64,000 nt of DNA from CAYVVT01 sp964454335 (GCA_964454335.1 CAYVVT010000004.1:186001-250000), one strand, 5' to 3'; positions 17,364 through 27,250 are shown, numbered from the stretch's first letter. The notes: generated by a model not told the origin, from the sequence alone. Numbers and translations are program-made.

Positions 17364-17984
17364 TTACTCGCTTGCTGCGGGTTCCATTTCCTCCAGAGTA
17401 TCAATAAGATCAATAGAGGTTTCTTCCATCTGCACGATCAGGCGATCGATGATCCAAGTAAAGAGATTCTGGAAGAACTGTATGACCATAGCCACGATGA
17501 GACCAAAGAGGGTAGTCAAAAGGGCCTGGGAGATACCGTCTGCAACCAGGGCTGGCTGGATATCGTTTGCCTTGGCGATGGCGTCAAAGGCCTTCACCAT
17601 ACCAGCAACCGTGCCGGTAAACCCGAGCATGGGCGCCAGGGTAACAGCAGTGGACAACCAGACCATGTTTTTCTCGAGAAAGGACATCTCGATAGAGCCA
17701 GCACTTTCAATGGCTTTTTCGACAGCCACTGTGCCGCGATCGGCACGGGAAAGACCAGCGAGATAGATCTGAGCGATTGAACCTTCCGTGTTGCGGCAAA
17801 CCTCGATCGCTGGATTGACCCCCTGCTCTTTTAAAGTAACATCGATTTTGGACAGAAATGACCCGGTTTGGATAGAAGTCTTCACGAGGCTGAAAAAACG
17901 CTCGAGGACGAACACCAGACCAAAGATGAACACTGCCAGGATCGGCCACATGAAGGGGCCGCCTTTCAGAAACCAAGCAACCAT
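17364..17984 (-). CDS. exbB: ExbB/TolQ/MotA-type proton channel protein
   Basis: 206-residue inner-membrane protein with three hydrophobic helices: one near residues 10-30 (WPILAVFIFGLVFVLERFF) and two later ones (LAPMLGFTGTVAGMVKAF and ALLTTLFGLIVAMVIQFF). The LGFTGTVAGMV motif is the hallmark of ExbB/TolQ proton channels. First gene of the operon with the two ExbD proteins and TonB; the region upstream (17985-18112) holds its promoter. Together they form an energy-coupling motor that uses the proton-motive force. Confidence 0.95.
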   Translation of the reverse strand: MVAWFLKGGPFMWPILAVFIFGLVFVLERFFSLVKTSIQTGSFLSKIDVTLKEQGVNPAIEVCRNTEGSIAQIYLAGLSRADRGTVAVEKAIESAGSIEMSFLEKNMVWLSTAVTLAPMLGFTGTVAGMVKAFDAIAKANDIQPALVADGISQALLTTLFGLIVAMVIQFFQNLFTWIIDRLIVQMEETSIDLIDTLEEMEPAASE

Positions 17985-18112
17985 TAAGGTAATCCTCCTA
18001 ACTAAAACAGATTGTTATAATGCTGTACATTAGCGCGTCAATCATAGGGACATACCGTTCGAAAGTCAACGACTTTCCCCCCGGGTAAACCATTAATTCC
18101 CCTTGATCAAAC

Positions 18113-19708
18113 CTAGAAATAGCCTGCATTACGGGCTATTTTGCCCGCTTCTTCAAAATAGCTCCGCGACTCCTGAATCTGGTTGTCGATCTGGATGCGG
18201 ATCTGATACTCTTCATTTCGACCCCACAGCTTGCCGGCGAGCTCACTTTTCAGATATGTATGGACCACGTCCTCATCGGCGCGCAGTGAGTCAGCATTTA
18301 CTTCGATGTCCAGGGCCAGCATCTGATCGTATACACCGTTCATGAAGTCGTCATCGAATTTGAAGCTCTCCAGAAAATCGGGCCAGTCTTCAGCTAATTC
18401 CAGATGATCTGTGGCGTAGTCCGACGCGATCTTAAAAAAGAACCTGAAATCTTCGCGTCTTACGCGGGCGAGGTCGGCACTGATGGTACCGGGAACCCCC
18501 AGCTCATAATCCGGTGTTATCCCGCCACCGCCATATACAGTACGGCCCTGTTTGGTTAGGTATGTCGGCAGGGTTGCCAGATCAACGCTGTCAATAAGAC
18601 CGTAGTCTTCATCATAAAGCTCTGAATAATAATCCTGACTGTTGCCATTCTCGTATGGCCGCTGGATCAGTCTGCCACTAGGTGTGTAGTAGCGTGCCAC
18701 AGTTACCCGCAGTGCAGATCCATCCCGCAAGGGGTATTGCCGCTGCACCAGTCCTTTACCGAAACTTGTCTCCCCCACTACAAGTCCACGATCAAGATCC
18801 TGGACTGCTCCGGCGAGGATCTCACTTGCACTGGCTGATCCACGGTTAATCACCACCAGGATCGGCATATCAAAGAACTTGGCTTTGTTCTTACTTAAGA
18901 TCTCCTCGTTGGCATTTTTCAGACGTCCCTTGGTAGAGACAATGATCTCGCCGCCGGGCACCATGCTGTCCACCATTTTGACAACTTCATCCATATACCC
19001 GCCACTGTTGTTGCGCAAATCGATGATCAATCGCTGCATGTCCTGGGCCTGAAGTTCATTCACGGCAGAACTGAATTCATCAGATGTCGTGGCTGAGAAG
19101 CGGTTGATAAGGATATATCCGGTGCCATCCGGCATGACAAACTTTGCCAACACACTGTAGATCGGGATTTCATCACGAATAATGGTCACTGGAATCAACT
19201 CATTGGCACTCGGCCGTTCCACCTCCAGATCAACCCTGGTTCCCTTGGGACCGCGCAAGCGGTCGAAAACCCCGTCACGATCGATACGATACGCTGATTC
19301 CCCGTCGATGCTGACAATGCGATCCCCGGGCAGTAAAAGACCATCCGAGGGTGAACCAACGATGGGTGTGATCACTGTGATGTAGTCATCGATGATGTCA
19401 AACTCGATTCCGATGCCTTCAAAATTTCCCCGGAAACTTTCATTGATCTGATCGAGTCGGTCGGCTCCGATATAAACTGAATGGGGATCAAGAGCATCTA
19501 CCAGCCCGGATTGGGCGCCGGCCATAGTCTTGTCCCAATCGACGTCGTCAACATAGTTGTCGTTGATGATCTTGATCATGTCGTTGAAGACCCTCAGTTT
19601 GGAATAGAGGTCTCCACCTGAGGCGATGATCAGCTGACCTGGCGGGGTAAGTGAGAACCCACCCACCAGAATGAGCATAATCACCAGTGTTCGTTTTATC
19701 GCATTCAT
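18113..19708 (-). CDS. C-terminal processing protease (S41 family, CtpA-like)
   Basis: 531-residue serine protease that acts in the periplasm. The first hydrophobic stretch (LVIMLILVGGFSLTP) works as signal or anchor. Then an N-terminal helical region, a PDZ domain (FEGIGIEFDIIDDYITVI to SPSDGLLLPGDRIVSID), and the tail-specific protease core with nucleophile region NRGSASASEILAGA and lysine motif GETSFGKGLVQ. The frame extends 20 codons further upstream, but the ATG at 19706-19708 precedes the signal sequence and suits a secreted protein, so I start there. The usual targets are C-terminal tails of envelope proteins. Confidence 0.93.
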   Translation of the reverse strand: MNAIKRTLVIMLILVGGFSLTPPGQLIIASGGDLYSKLRVFNDMIKIINDNYVDDVDWDKTMAGAQSGLVDALDPHSVYIGADRLDQINESFRGNFEGIGIEFDIIDDYITVITPIVGSPSDGLLLPGDRIVSIDGESAYRIDRDGVFDRLRGPKGTRVDLEVERPSANELIPVTIIRDEIPIYSVLAKFVMPDGTGYILINRFSATTSDEFSSAVNELQAQDMQRLIIDLRNNSGGYMDEVVKMVDSMVPGGEIIVSTKGRLKNANEEILSKNKAKFFDMPILVVINRGSASASEILAGAVQDLDRGLVVGETSFGKGLVQRQYPLRDGSALRVTVARYYTPSGRLIQRPYENGNSQDYYSELYDEDYGLIDSVDLATLPTYLTKQGRTVYGGGGITPDYELGVPGTISADLARVRREDFRFFFKIASDYATDHLELAEDWPDFLESFKFDDDFMNGVYDQMLALDIEVNADSLRADEDVVHTYLKSELAGKLWGRNEEYQIRIQIDNQIQESRSYFEEAGKIARNAGYF

Positions 19709-19766
19709 TCGAGAATAATCCTGTAATCGAAACTCAAAAAAACATAAAAGCCTGAAAAGATACACC

Positions 19767-19792
19767 AAAGAGGGGCTCTAAGCCCCCTCTTT
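19767..19792 (-). terminator. Hairpin downstream of the outer-membrane protein gene
   Basis: Paired AAAGA-GGGGCT (19767-19777) and AGCCCC-C-TCTTT (19781-19792) with one bulged C, just past the stop of the gene at 19822 on the minus strand. The following T tract is short on that strand, so termination may be partial, letting some transcript enter the protease gene. Confidence 0.6.
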
Positions 19793-19821
19793 TACAAATC
19801 GTTACTTCTGTAGTTCCGGGT

Positions 19822-20577
19822 TTAGAGTAGAACGAAGAGCTGAAAACGGAAAAACAGGGCGCTCAGGGGAACTTCGGGTGAATCGCTGATGGTCTTCTTG
19901 TGGTACAATCGCCAACTGCCACGATCAACCGCCTGATAGTTGTATCCAGCGACCACCTTAAAACCCATACTGCGGGAGATATCCATCCGCATACCTAGAT
20001 AGGGCTGGATCAAAGGTGTCCATGCAGAGACCTCAAAAGCTGTCCGGGTGGAATCACCACCTATGATCGCGTCCCAGCTTTCATTCTCAGGTGAACTGCT
20101 TGCCTTAAGGGAGGCCTGGCCGATCCCGAACTGGGATCCTGCCAGGAGATTTGTTTTGGATCGTGCATGGGTGTTGAACTCCGCGGAGATGGCTGCCTGG
20201 CTTAGCCTGAACTCCACCATATAATCCACCAACGCAGCATCCTGCGCATGAGCGATATAATCACCGAATCCAGCGTGCATGCCAATAGTCCAGTGGGGCG
20301 CGACCTCGCCAAATCCCTCAAAACCTGTGACAATCAACATGTTACCGTTGATCGGCAGATCATTGTCCGCGTCAGCAATGTCGAAATCACCACCGACGAT
20401 ATCTCCTGAAAAGTTGCCCAGTCGGGCGAAGGCAGTTTCGTCCAGGTCAAAGGACATAAGCAAGGTAATTGCAGGACCAATGGCACCACGCAAGGCCACA
20501 CCACCATCGGCCATCTGCGCCATGAGCGGTATTGTGATCAAGCTGAGTACCACAGGAATGAGTGTGAGTTTTTTCAT
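19822..20577 (-). CDS. Predicted secreted outer-membrane beta-barrel protein
   Basis: 251 residues. The signal peptide (MKKLTLIPVVLSLITIPLMAQ) is clear, and the remainder alternates polar and hydrophobic residues, ending with SALFFRFQLFVLL, a pattern consistent with a beta-barrel with a terminal strand. I recognise no named family. The start ATG at 20575-20577 has GGGAGGAAGAGG-like purine-rich sequence nearby. It is divergent from the large surface protein gene at 20855. Function is unknown; a transport or structural outer-membrane role is inference. Confidence 0.75.
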   Translation of the reverse strand: MKKLTLIPVVLSLITIPLMAQMADGGVALRGAIGPAITLLMSFDLDETAFARLGNFSGDIVGGDFDIADADNDLPINGNMLIVTGFEGFGEVAPHWTIGMHAGFGDYIAHAQDAALVDYMVEFRLSQAAISAEFNTHARSKTNLLAGSQFGIGQASLKASSSPENESWDAIIGGDSTRTAFEVSAWTPLIQPYLGMRMDISRSMGFKVVAGYNYQAVDRGSWRLYHKKTISDSPEVPLSALFFRFQLFVLL

Positions 20578-20854
20578 GCCTCTTCCTCCCCGGACTTAAG
20601 CTGCGTGATCTGTCAAGGTATCAATCCGTCCTATAAAAGGAAACCACAATCAGGTCTGTGGTCACTCCACGCCCGCCGTCCAAGTGGGTTTCTGAGGCAA
20701 TATATGTAGGGTGAATTCCTTACACAAGTCTTTTAAGAATTTACTTTAAGTCGTAGCTCAAATTTCTATTGCATACAGTAGCTTAGCCCTCTAAATTGAT
20801 TCAAATTAATGATGAGTTTAGCGGCTTCAAACCCCAAATATGCAGGTTTCTATC

Positions 20855-23800
20855 ATGCGTAGACATCCTCCTATCATGAATCGCAATTCCATTCTGCTGG
20901 TCTTCACTCTGATGGCATTTCTGCTTTCGGCCCCATCTTCACTGCAGGCAAATGATGTTGCCGGCATACAGGTTCTGATAGCTCTTGGCGATCTCGACCA
21001 TGATGGCCAACCCGATCTTGCGGGTATTCGCAACCTGGCTGAGAATCGATCTGAGTTGATCTCCTATGAGGTGGATCCCGCTGGTGATCTGGAGATAAAC
21101 TGGCAATTCCCCCTGCCTGAGAACCTGGTTGGACGATGGATCGACCTGACTGTGGCCGACTTAAACCTGAATGGTCGGCCGGAGATCCTGGCCGTGACCC
21201 GGGTAATCTCAGCTTCCGCCAGTAAGTCTGTACCGTGGATGTATGGATTTGAATGGTCCTCAGGAGCATTCCCGGAGATCCCCACATTCCAATGGGGATT
21301 GAAAACAGAGACAGGACTCTTTTCACGACCCTCCCAGATCGAATCTGCCGACCTTGACAATGATGGCTTGAGCGAAGTCGTTGTTTCGCTGAGTTCACCA
21401 CAACCCCGCATTCTCATACTTGAGTTCAGCGGGGAATTATCTGCCCCCAATGTCACCACCGAGTACAGCGCACTGCCTGAACAGATCGCATCGACACCGG
21501 CGCCATTCACATTCGCGGTTCACGACGTCAACGGGGATGGCAGCAAGGATGTGGCTGTTTTTCAGAAGCGTGGCAGCACCCTGCATGTGGTGCAGATCTC
21601 AGCAAGTGGAGAGGATAGCTATAATACACCGCAACAAGCGGCTCTCCCCCTGCCCAGCGATGCACCGGAGTTGATCAAACCTGCTGCCATAGGTTTTGCC
21701 GATCTGGATCAGAGTGGAGCAGTAAAAACTTTTATCGGTACAACAGCGGGAAACGTCTATATGCATGATTTCAATGCAGCCCTTAGCGGTAGTGTTGAAC
21801 TTGTGGGTACCGCTCTCTGGCAGCGTTTTCCTGGACCTGTGCATGAACTGGATTTTCAGGACCACGATGCTGACGGGCTCAGCGAGGTCTTCCTGCGAGC
21901 GGGTGGCAATGCCTTCTACCTTGAACAGGAACGCAGCGGCAGTACCGAATTCGCCAATTTCAATTCTTTGCTCGAGGAAGAGGTCTTCAACGCTGATCTG
22001 GTGGTACCCGTGAACGGACATCTGCTGGTAAGCAGCATGAACAACATTTCCCTCCTGCCGACAGCAATGGCACCTGGCCTGGAAGAACCGGAACCGGCCT
22101 TCACTGAAGAACTAGCAGCCGAGGAGGCAGAAGATATTACCGTGGAAGAAGTAGATACCACGGAAGCTGAAATTGAGAGTGATGAAAGCGTCGAACCAGT
22201 AAAGCCGACCTATCGCAAACCGCGACCAGCGGATGTGATCCTGCATGTTGGCGAGGTCTTTACCCACAACATTCCCCGCCAGGACGAGATGGATCCCGGA
22301 ATGGCCTCCGTGTCCTTCCGCACCTATCCTGAAGGGATGCGACTGGGCAAAAATTTCACCCTGCGCTGGACACCCCTGGAATCACAGCTCGGCTATCATC
22401 AGGTCTCCTACACCTTCGGGCAGGACATCGACACCACCTTCACGGTTTATGTGAACGACATTCCCATCATCTATTCATCCCCGTCGCTCCTGGCCCAGAC
22501 CGGTGATCAATACCTGTATCAGGTTCAGCTTGAGGACCGGAATGAAGAGAATTACTTCGGTTTTGATCTCAGTGTCGCACCTACCGGCATGCAGATCGAT
22601 GAAGAGGGCCTGTTGCGCTGGCTACCCAGTGACACCCAACTGGATTCACAGTATGTAACTATCGCTATCAGCGATGGATTCGAATCCGTTTTCCAGAAAT
22701 TCACCTTGTATGTCAACATTCCGCCAGTGATCCTGGAGAAACCAGCCCCTGTAGCATTTGTTACCGAGGCTTATGTGGGACAGGTCAACATCGAAGACAA
22801 GAATGCCTATCCCAACGCCAGGGTCATACCCATAAGGGTTCCTTCCGGCCTGGTGCTGGAATCATCCGGGCGCGTAAGCTGGACTCCCGAGCAGGACCAG
22901 ACCGGTTTTCATGACATCATCTTCGAGTTGACTGATGACATGGCAACCTCACTGGATTCATTCACCTTATTTGCCAACACGCCACCGGCCATCATTTCCC
23001 AATTCAATAGACATGTCCCCGTGGGAAAACCCTGGCACTACAATGTCGAGGTCGAAGACCCCAACAGTAACCAGGATATCAGCTATCTGCTATCTGAAAG
23101 TACCATTCCCAATCTTACCATTAGTCGCCGGGGCCGTATAACCTGGACACCCACAGAAGCTGATCTGGGTCCCCAGAGTTTTACCATCTCGGTCAGTGAT
23201 GGCCTTCGCGATGATCTGCAGAAGGTGGATCTGTACGTGAACAGTGCCCCGCAGTTGGGTGTAGTGGATGACACTCTGGCCACCGTCGCCAGACCATATA
23301 CCACGACCGTACCTGTTACAGACCTGAACAAGGGACAGCCCTTGAGTTTCTCCTTCCTGGATTCACCAAAGGGCATGAAGGTGGATAAGTCAGGTGCCAT
23401 CAGCTGGAAACCAGGTAAAGTTCAGAAAGGCTGGAACGAGGTGTTTGTCAAGGTTTCGGATGAGTTCAGTTCAGACACCTACAAATTCTCGGTCTATGCC
23501 AATGCGCCTCCTCTTATAGTCTCCAGGGCTGACAGCATGGCCATTGCGGGTAAAGAATTCGTTTATGAACTCAAGGCCATGGACCTGAACACAGACCAGG
23601 AACTGGTGTTCAAGGTCTTTGATGCTCCTGAAGGGGTCGCCCTAACTGAGGGTTCCGTCGTTCGCTGGACTCCCGGGATAGACCAGATCAACAACCGCCA
23701 GTTCAAGGTGAGTGTCACCGACGGATTCGTCACGAATGTGCAGACAGTGGAGCTGTTTGTAAATGCGCTTCCGGAAGTCACTTCCGAGCCCAAGGCGGTG

Positions 23801-24121
23801 GTGCTTACCGACCGTGAATATCGCTACCAGTTGGCTGCCAGGGATCTGAATGAGGATCTCGTGGCTTACAAGAAGGTCATGCTGCCTTCAGGCGCCGAGA
23901 TGGACGAACTCCAGGGATTGATCACCTGGGTACCGGATGCGGCCAATGAGGGTGAAAACCGTTTTATCGTTGAGCTCATCGACGCCCGTGGTGGGACCAG
24001 CCTCCACGATTTCCAGGTCAATGTGTTCAAAGATCCCAAAACACCCGTCCGACAGATGGGAGCATTTCTGATCACGCTTGCCGGTATAGGGGCGATGTTC
24101 ATCATCAAATTCCTTTATTAG
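20855..24121 (+). CDS. Surface-anchored protein with FG-GAP-like repeats and seven Ig/cadherin-like repeats
   Basis: Large secreted protein of 1,088 residues. After a signal peptide (ILLVFTLMAFLLSAPSSLQA), about six FG-GAP/VCBS-type motifs occur in the first 330 residues (for example LGDLDHDGQPDLAGI, SADLDNDGLSEVVVS, VHDVNGDGSKDVAVF, DFQDHDADGLSEVFL), each with an Asp/Asn-rich calcium-binding loop. An acidic linker (EELAAEEAEDITVEEVD) leads to seven repeats of about 85-87 residues; each ends with a strand such as FTLYVN, FTLFAN or VELFVN and contains an xWTP motif, as in putative Ig/He_PIG domains. The C-terminus is a hydrophobic helix (ITLAGIGAMFIIKFLY). The start at 20855 has AGG at suitable distance; the later ATG at 20876 is the alternative. 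A role in adhesion or surface organisation is likely. Confidence 0.85.
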   Translation: MRRHPPIMNRNSILLVFTLMAFLLSAPSSLQANDVAGIQVLIALGDLDHDGQPDLAGIRNLAENRSELISYEVDPAGDLEINWQFPLPENLVGRWIDLTVADLNLNGRPEILAVTRVISASASKSVPWMYGFEWSSGAFPEIPTFQWGLKTETGLFSRPSQIESADLDNDGLSEVVVSLSSPQPRILILEFSGELSAPNVTTEYSALPEQIASTPAPFTFAVHDVNGDGSKDVAVFQKRGSTLHVVQISASGEDSYNTPQQAALPLPSDAPELIKPAAIGFADLDQSGAVKTFIGTTAGNVYMHDFNAALSGSVELVGTALWQRFPGPVHELDFQDHDADGLSEVFLRAGGNAFYLEQERSGSTEFANFNSLLEEEVFNADLVVPVNGHLLVSSMNNISLLPTAMAPGLEEPEPAFTEELAAEEAEDITVEEVDTTEAEIESDESVEPVKPTYRKPRPADVILHVGEVFTHNIPRQDEMDPGMASVSFRTYPEGMRLGKNFTLRWTPLESQLGYHQVSYTFGQDIDTTFTVYVNDIPIIYSSPSLLAQTGDQYLYQVQLEDRNEENYFGFDLSVAPTGMQIDEEGLLRWLPSDTQLDSQYVTIAISDGFESVFQKFTLYVNIPPVILEKPAPVAFVTEAYVGQVNIEDKNAYPNARVIPIRVPSGLVLESSGRVSWTPEQDQTGFHDIIFELTDDMATSLDSFTLFANTPPAIISQFNRHVPVGKPWHYNVEVEDPNSNQDISYLLSESTIPNLTISRRGRITWTPTEADLGPQSFTISVSDGLRDDLQKVDLYVNSAPQLGVVDDTLATVARPYTTTVPVTDLNKGQPLSFSFLDSPKGMKVDKSGAISWKPGKVQKGWNEVFVKVSDEFSSDTYKFSVYANAPPLIVSRADSMAIAGKEFVYELKAMDLNTDQELVFKVFDAPEGVALTEGSVVRWTPGIDQINNRQFKVSVTDGFVTNVQTVELFVNALPEVTSEPKAVVLTDREYRYQLAARDLNEDLVAYKKVMLPSGAEMDELQGLITWVPDAANEGENRFIVELIDARGGTSLHDFQVNVFKDPKTPVRQMGAFLITLAGIGAMFIIKFLY

Positions 24122-24157
24122 GACCAACGAAACTCTCCCAGAGTTTAACTAATAAAT

Positions 24158-24184
24158 AAGCCCTCTTCATCGAGAGGGCTTTTC
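24158..24184 (+). terminator. Rho-independent terminator of the surface-protein gene
   Basis: Stem AAGCCCTCT (24158-24166) with AGAGGGCTT (24173-24181), six-base loop and a following TTT run. It lies 36 bases past the stop codon. Confidence 0.85.
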
Positions 24185-24205
24185 AATTCCGTCTTTCGAT
24201 ATCGA

Positions 24206-25753
24206 TCAGTCGATTATCCAACTAACCAGCATTACCAGATCCTGGACCGTAATGAACTCATCGTAGTTGAGATCAGCCCGGATAAGCTGTTCCGGGGTCG
24301 GCTCGATCATGTCCAGGAGGATATTTACCAGAATAACCAGGTCCTGAACGTTCAGCATGCTGTCGTCATTCAGATCGCCGGGGGCGCCATTCCAGTCCAT
24401 CATGGCCAGCATGGCAGAATGGACATTCAGGCGGCCGCCGCTAACAGTGATTCCCTGGAGAGCGTCAAGTGAGTCCGTGGATGCCAGGATGATGTTCTTC
24501 ATGACCAGTGCCGCCATGGATGGAGAATTCTCGTAGTATTGCGCAAAGGCTTCACTGGCACCGGCATGCAGCAGGGCAACGGCCCCGGCTACATGGGGTG
24601 CTGCCATTGAGGTTCCAGATTTATATGAGGTGCCGCCATTGAAATTCGTGGACAGGATCCCTGATCCCGGCGCACCCAGGTCAATAGTCTCGGCACCAAA
24701 GCCGGAGGTGGCCTTTTGATCAAATTTATTTGTAGTGTTTACCGTGATGAGATAGGGGCTTGAGCACCCAGTGGGGACATCACCCTGCTCGTCCACGTTC
24801 ACATTCCCGTTCGACGTAGCACCAGCGGATAGAATACCGATCTCGCCCATGGCATTGTACATATCATTCCATAGCGGGTATTCACCTGATTCGCAATCTG
24901 CGTAGTCAATTCCAAAGCTTGAGTTGGTGGAGACAATGAATGCGCCTTCAGCTCCACCACTTTCCAGGTATGCGACTTTCTGATCCATGGCGTAGCCATA
25001 GCCTTCCAGGGCGATGGAGGTCTGAGAGCTACCGCCGGCTATCACCACGATCTGCACATCCCAATTGAGTCCGGCTACCTGCGTTGCGTTATTGGTGTGT
25101 GCTCCTACGATACCGGCAACGTGGGTTCCGTGGCTGCTGGTAGGGACCTGCCCATTGGAGTTAAAAGCATTCCAGCCGTAATAGTCATCCACATATCCGT
25201 TGGAGTCGTCATCCACCGCATTGTTGGGGATCTCATTGAAATTCCTCCAAAGGTTTTCCAACAGATCCGGATGAGTGGTATCGCAGCCGCCATCCACAAC
25301 GGCCACGGCGAGTTCGTGTCCCAACGCGTTGTAACCACCTGTGGTGATATCCCAGGCTTCATCAGCATCCACATCTGCATCCACCACACCACCGCCCTGG
25401 CCGGTATTCTCCCAGTTCCATTGATCCCCGAACATGGGATCATCAGGGACAAGCCGCTCGTGAATCATATGATCATACTGTGCCGCCAGGACCTCGGGCT
25501 GGCTTCTGGCCCAGGCAAGGGCTTCATGCAGTTGAATGCTGTTGAGATCAACCCTTAACAGCCAGATGTTCAGCCGGTGTACAAGCTGCTTTTCAGCCTT
25601 AATGTCCATATCAATTAGGACAACATCAATATCTTCATGATCCAGATTGTGATCGAACCTTACCAGAAGGACATCCGGTGCAAACAGCGGCTCCCCCGCC
25701 AACACACTGCCCGCAAGGATGATCAACATGACCAGTATGAACTTTATTCGCAT
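24206..25753 (-). CDS. Secreted subtilisin-like protease (S8) with C-terminal dockerin-like domain
   Basis: 515-residue extracellular protease. Signal peptide (residues 1-19), an inhibitor-like prodomain (about 25-105), then the S8 catalytic domain with D154 (AVVDGGCDTTHPDL), H208 (SSHGTHVAGI), oxyanion Asn277 (STNSSFG) and nucleophile S382 (SGTSMAAPHVAG). The tail (about residues 455-515) contains two calcium-loop repeats, DLNDDSMLNVQDLVILVN and DLNYDEFITVQDLVMLVS, typical of type-I dockerins. A dockerin outside a cellulosome is normally an attachment or stabilising domain. A PorV-like outer-membrane protein is encoded 150 bases upstream, but the two share no obvious function. Confidence 0.93.
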   Translation of the reverse strand: MRIKFILVMLIILAGSVLAGEPLFAPDVLLVRFDHNLDHEDIDVVLIDMDIKAEKQLVHRLNIWLLRVDLNSIQLHEALAWARSQPEVLAAQYDHMIHERLVPDDPMFGDQWNWENTGQGGGVVDADVDADEAWDITTGGYNALGHELAVAVVDGGCDTTHPDLLENLWRNFNEIPNNAVDDDSNGYVDDYYGWNAFNSNGQVPTSSHGTHVAGIVGAHTNNATQVAGLNWDVQIVVIAGGSSQTSIALEGYGYAMDQKVAYLESGGAEGAFIVSTNSSFGIDYADCESGEYPLWNDMYNAMGEIGILSAGATSNGNVNVDEQGDVPTGCSSPYLITVNTTNKFDQKATSGFGAETIDLGAPGSGILSTNFNGGTSYKSGTSMAAPHVAGAVALLHAGASEAFAQYYENSPSMAALVMKNIILASTDSLDALQGITVSGGRLNVHSAMLAMMDWNGAPGDLNDDSMLNVQDLVILVNILLDMIEPTPEQLIRADLNYDEFITVQDLVMLVSWIID

Positions 25754-25902
25754 TCAATTACCCTACTTGCAGTTTCAATTTAACCGTGGCCTCATTCAGG
25801 GATGTGAGCCAACACACGATCATTTTTGCTCCGATAAGTCCATTATACGATCACCCTGCCCGAATGCAATCGGGAATTATACGCCACTCTGACTGGGGAT
25901 TT

Positions 25903-26811
25903 CTAGAATGAATAGCCCAGCGAAAGCTGGGATACAATACCGGCTGCACCGTAACTCTGTACTGCCGATTCAACGAGGATCCCCTGCCATTCGAGGACAA
26001 AGCCTCCTGTGGCTCCGGCCAGAAAATCCTCCCGGGTAACTCCTGTCTGGAGATCGAAACGTCTGGTGTTGATCCCCAGGCGCAACCTGAACTGTGGGTG
26101 TACCAGGATCTCACCACCGATGGCAATCAGCCAATCTTCGTTCAGGCTGTATTCACCATCGAGGTTGAGTTTCAAGGGCAGGTAGGTGAGGATCTTTGAT
26201 GTACCTATGCGTAGTGCAGTAGGTGCCTCTTCCTCGATCTCGTCAAAGGCCAGGTTACTGATATACAGCCCGATCGTCAGCGAATCCTCGGCACTATAAT
26301 AGACCGCGCCAAAATTACTGAACAACCGCCGGTGGGTGTGGGTATCTGCCGTACGTTGAAAAAGGCCTAGGCGTGCTCCCAGGCGTATCCGCTCGCTCAC
26401 ACGATAGGCATAACCGGCCTGAAAGGCAATCTCATGAAAACCAAAGGTCCCGGCAGTATTGCCGTAGACATCCGTGCGATCAAATAATCCATAATCAAAG
26501 TAGACCATTTCACCAAACAGGCGGTGGTCCTCAAGCGGCAGGACACCTGCTGACGCAAAACCCTTGATCCCTACGAGATGGTTCACGAATCCAGCCTGTC
26601 CCTGCAAGTCCGAACTGAAAGTATAGGTCGCCGGATTACCATTGATATCCAGGGTTGACAGATCATGCGCCGCATTGGTGCCGCCCATGGCAGCAGCTCG
26701 GGTACTGAAAGGAAAGGTCAGGATCTGATAGGCTGGTGTGGCAGCCTGCAGTGACAGGCTGAACAGCAATAAGATCAGAACAAAAGGTGCATTGTGCTTG
26801 CTTGCTTGCAT
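25903..26811 (-). CDS. PorV/PorQ-like outer-membrane protein
   Basis: 302-residue predicted beta-barrel with a signal peptide (VLILLLFSLSLQAA). The characteristic FPFSTRAAAMGGTNAA motif near the N-terminus identifies the PorV/PorQ (UPF0164) group, and the C-terminus ends with a beta strand, LSLGYSF. PorV proteins act with the type IX secretion system to shuttle or process cargo proteins; no other T9SS component lies here, so the role is inferred from the family. Upstream region 26812-27250 is without genes. Confidence 0.85.
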   Translation of the reverse strand: MQASKHNAPFVLILLLFSLSLQAATPAYQILTFPFSTRAAAMGGTNAAHDLSTLDINGNPATYTFSSDLQGQAGFVNHLVGIKGFASAGVLPLEDHRLFGEMVYFDYGLFDRTDVYGNTAGTFGFHEIAFQAGYAYRVSERIRLGARLGLFQRTADTHTHRRLFSNFGAVYYSAEDSLTIGLYISNLAFDEIEEEAPTALRIGTSKILTYLPLKLNLDGEYSLNEDWLIAIGGEILVHPQFRLRLGINTRRFDLQTGVTREDFLAGATGGFVLEWQGILVESAVQSYGAAGIVSQLSLGYSF

Positions 26812-27250
26812 GGTCGGCTATTTTATGTCATCCTCTTTGATTTGGACAGGGAATTCCTCTCATGACCTATCTAAATGAACGTGATGGCCAGTTATTTGGT
26901 TCCAGTCGGAGTTCGTAAGGCGTTTGAGAAATGCTTGGAGCTTTCATCGCCAACAACATTTAGGCCTGTAACATCTCCCCAGGCATATGCTTGAGAAGCG
27001 GGGGTGTCATGCCAACAGTTCGATCTTTGTCCTTTCTGGCCCGGTCAGTTCTTCCACTTCCTTCCTGCACACCGATGTCCTATTTCCCGCTTTCTGGGTT
27101 GCGGTGCTCCTCACAACAAGCGTGGCGATAAAAGGATCCTGTCATCCCGCACATCAACCTGCTCATGAACCACGGAATAAGACCCTTCTGTTCAGCGTCC
27201 TTGCGTAAGCTCTCCCCCTCCTTAGATTCCCCTGAAAAACGCGAGGTCAC
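26812..27250. other. Gene-poor intergenic region (439 bases)
   Basis: This region separates the PorV-like gene (minus) and the hydrolase gene (plus), which are divergent, so it should hold both promoters. Only short frames without ribosome-binding sites, start context or recognisable domains occur. I see no RNA gene, repeat or strong hairpin. A frame of 73 codons at 26987-27208 has no supporting feature. Confidence 0.5.

Noticed and set aside
26987..27208. 73-codon plus-strand frame in the intergenic region
   Set aside because: No ribosome-binding site, no recognisable domain and an unusual composition compared with neighbours.
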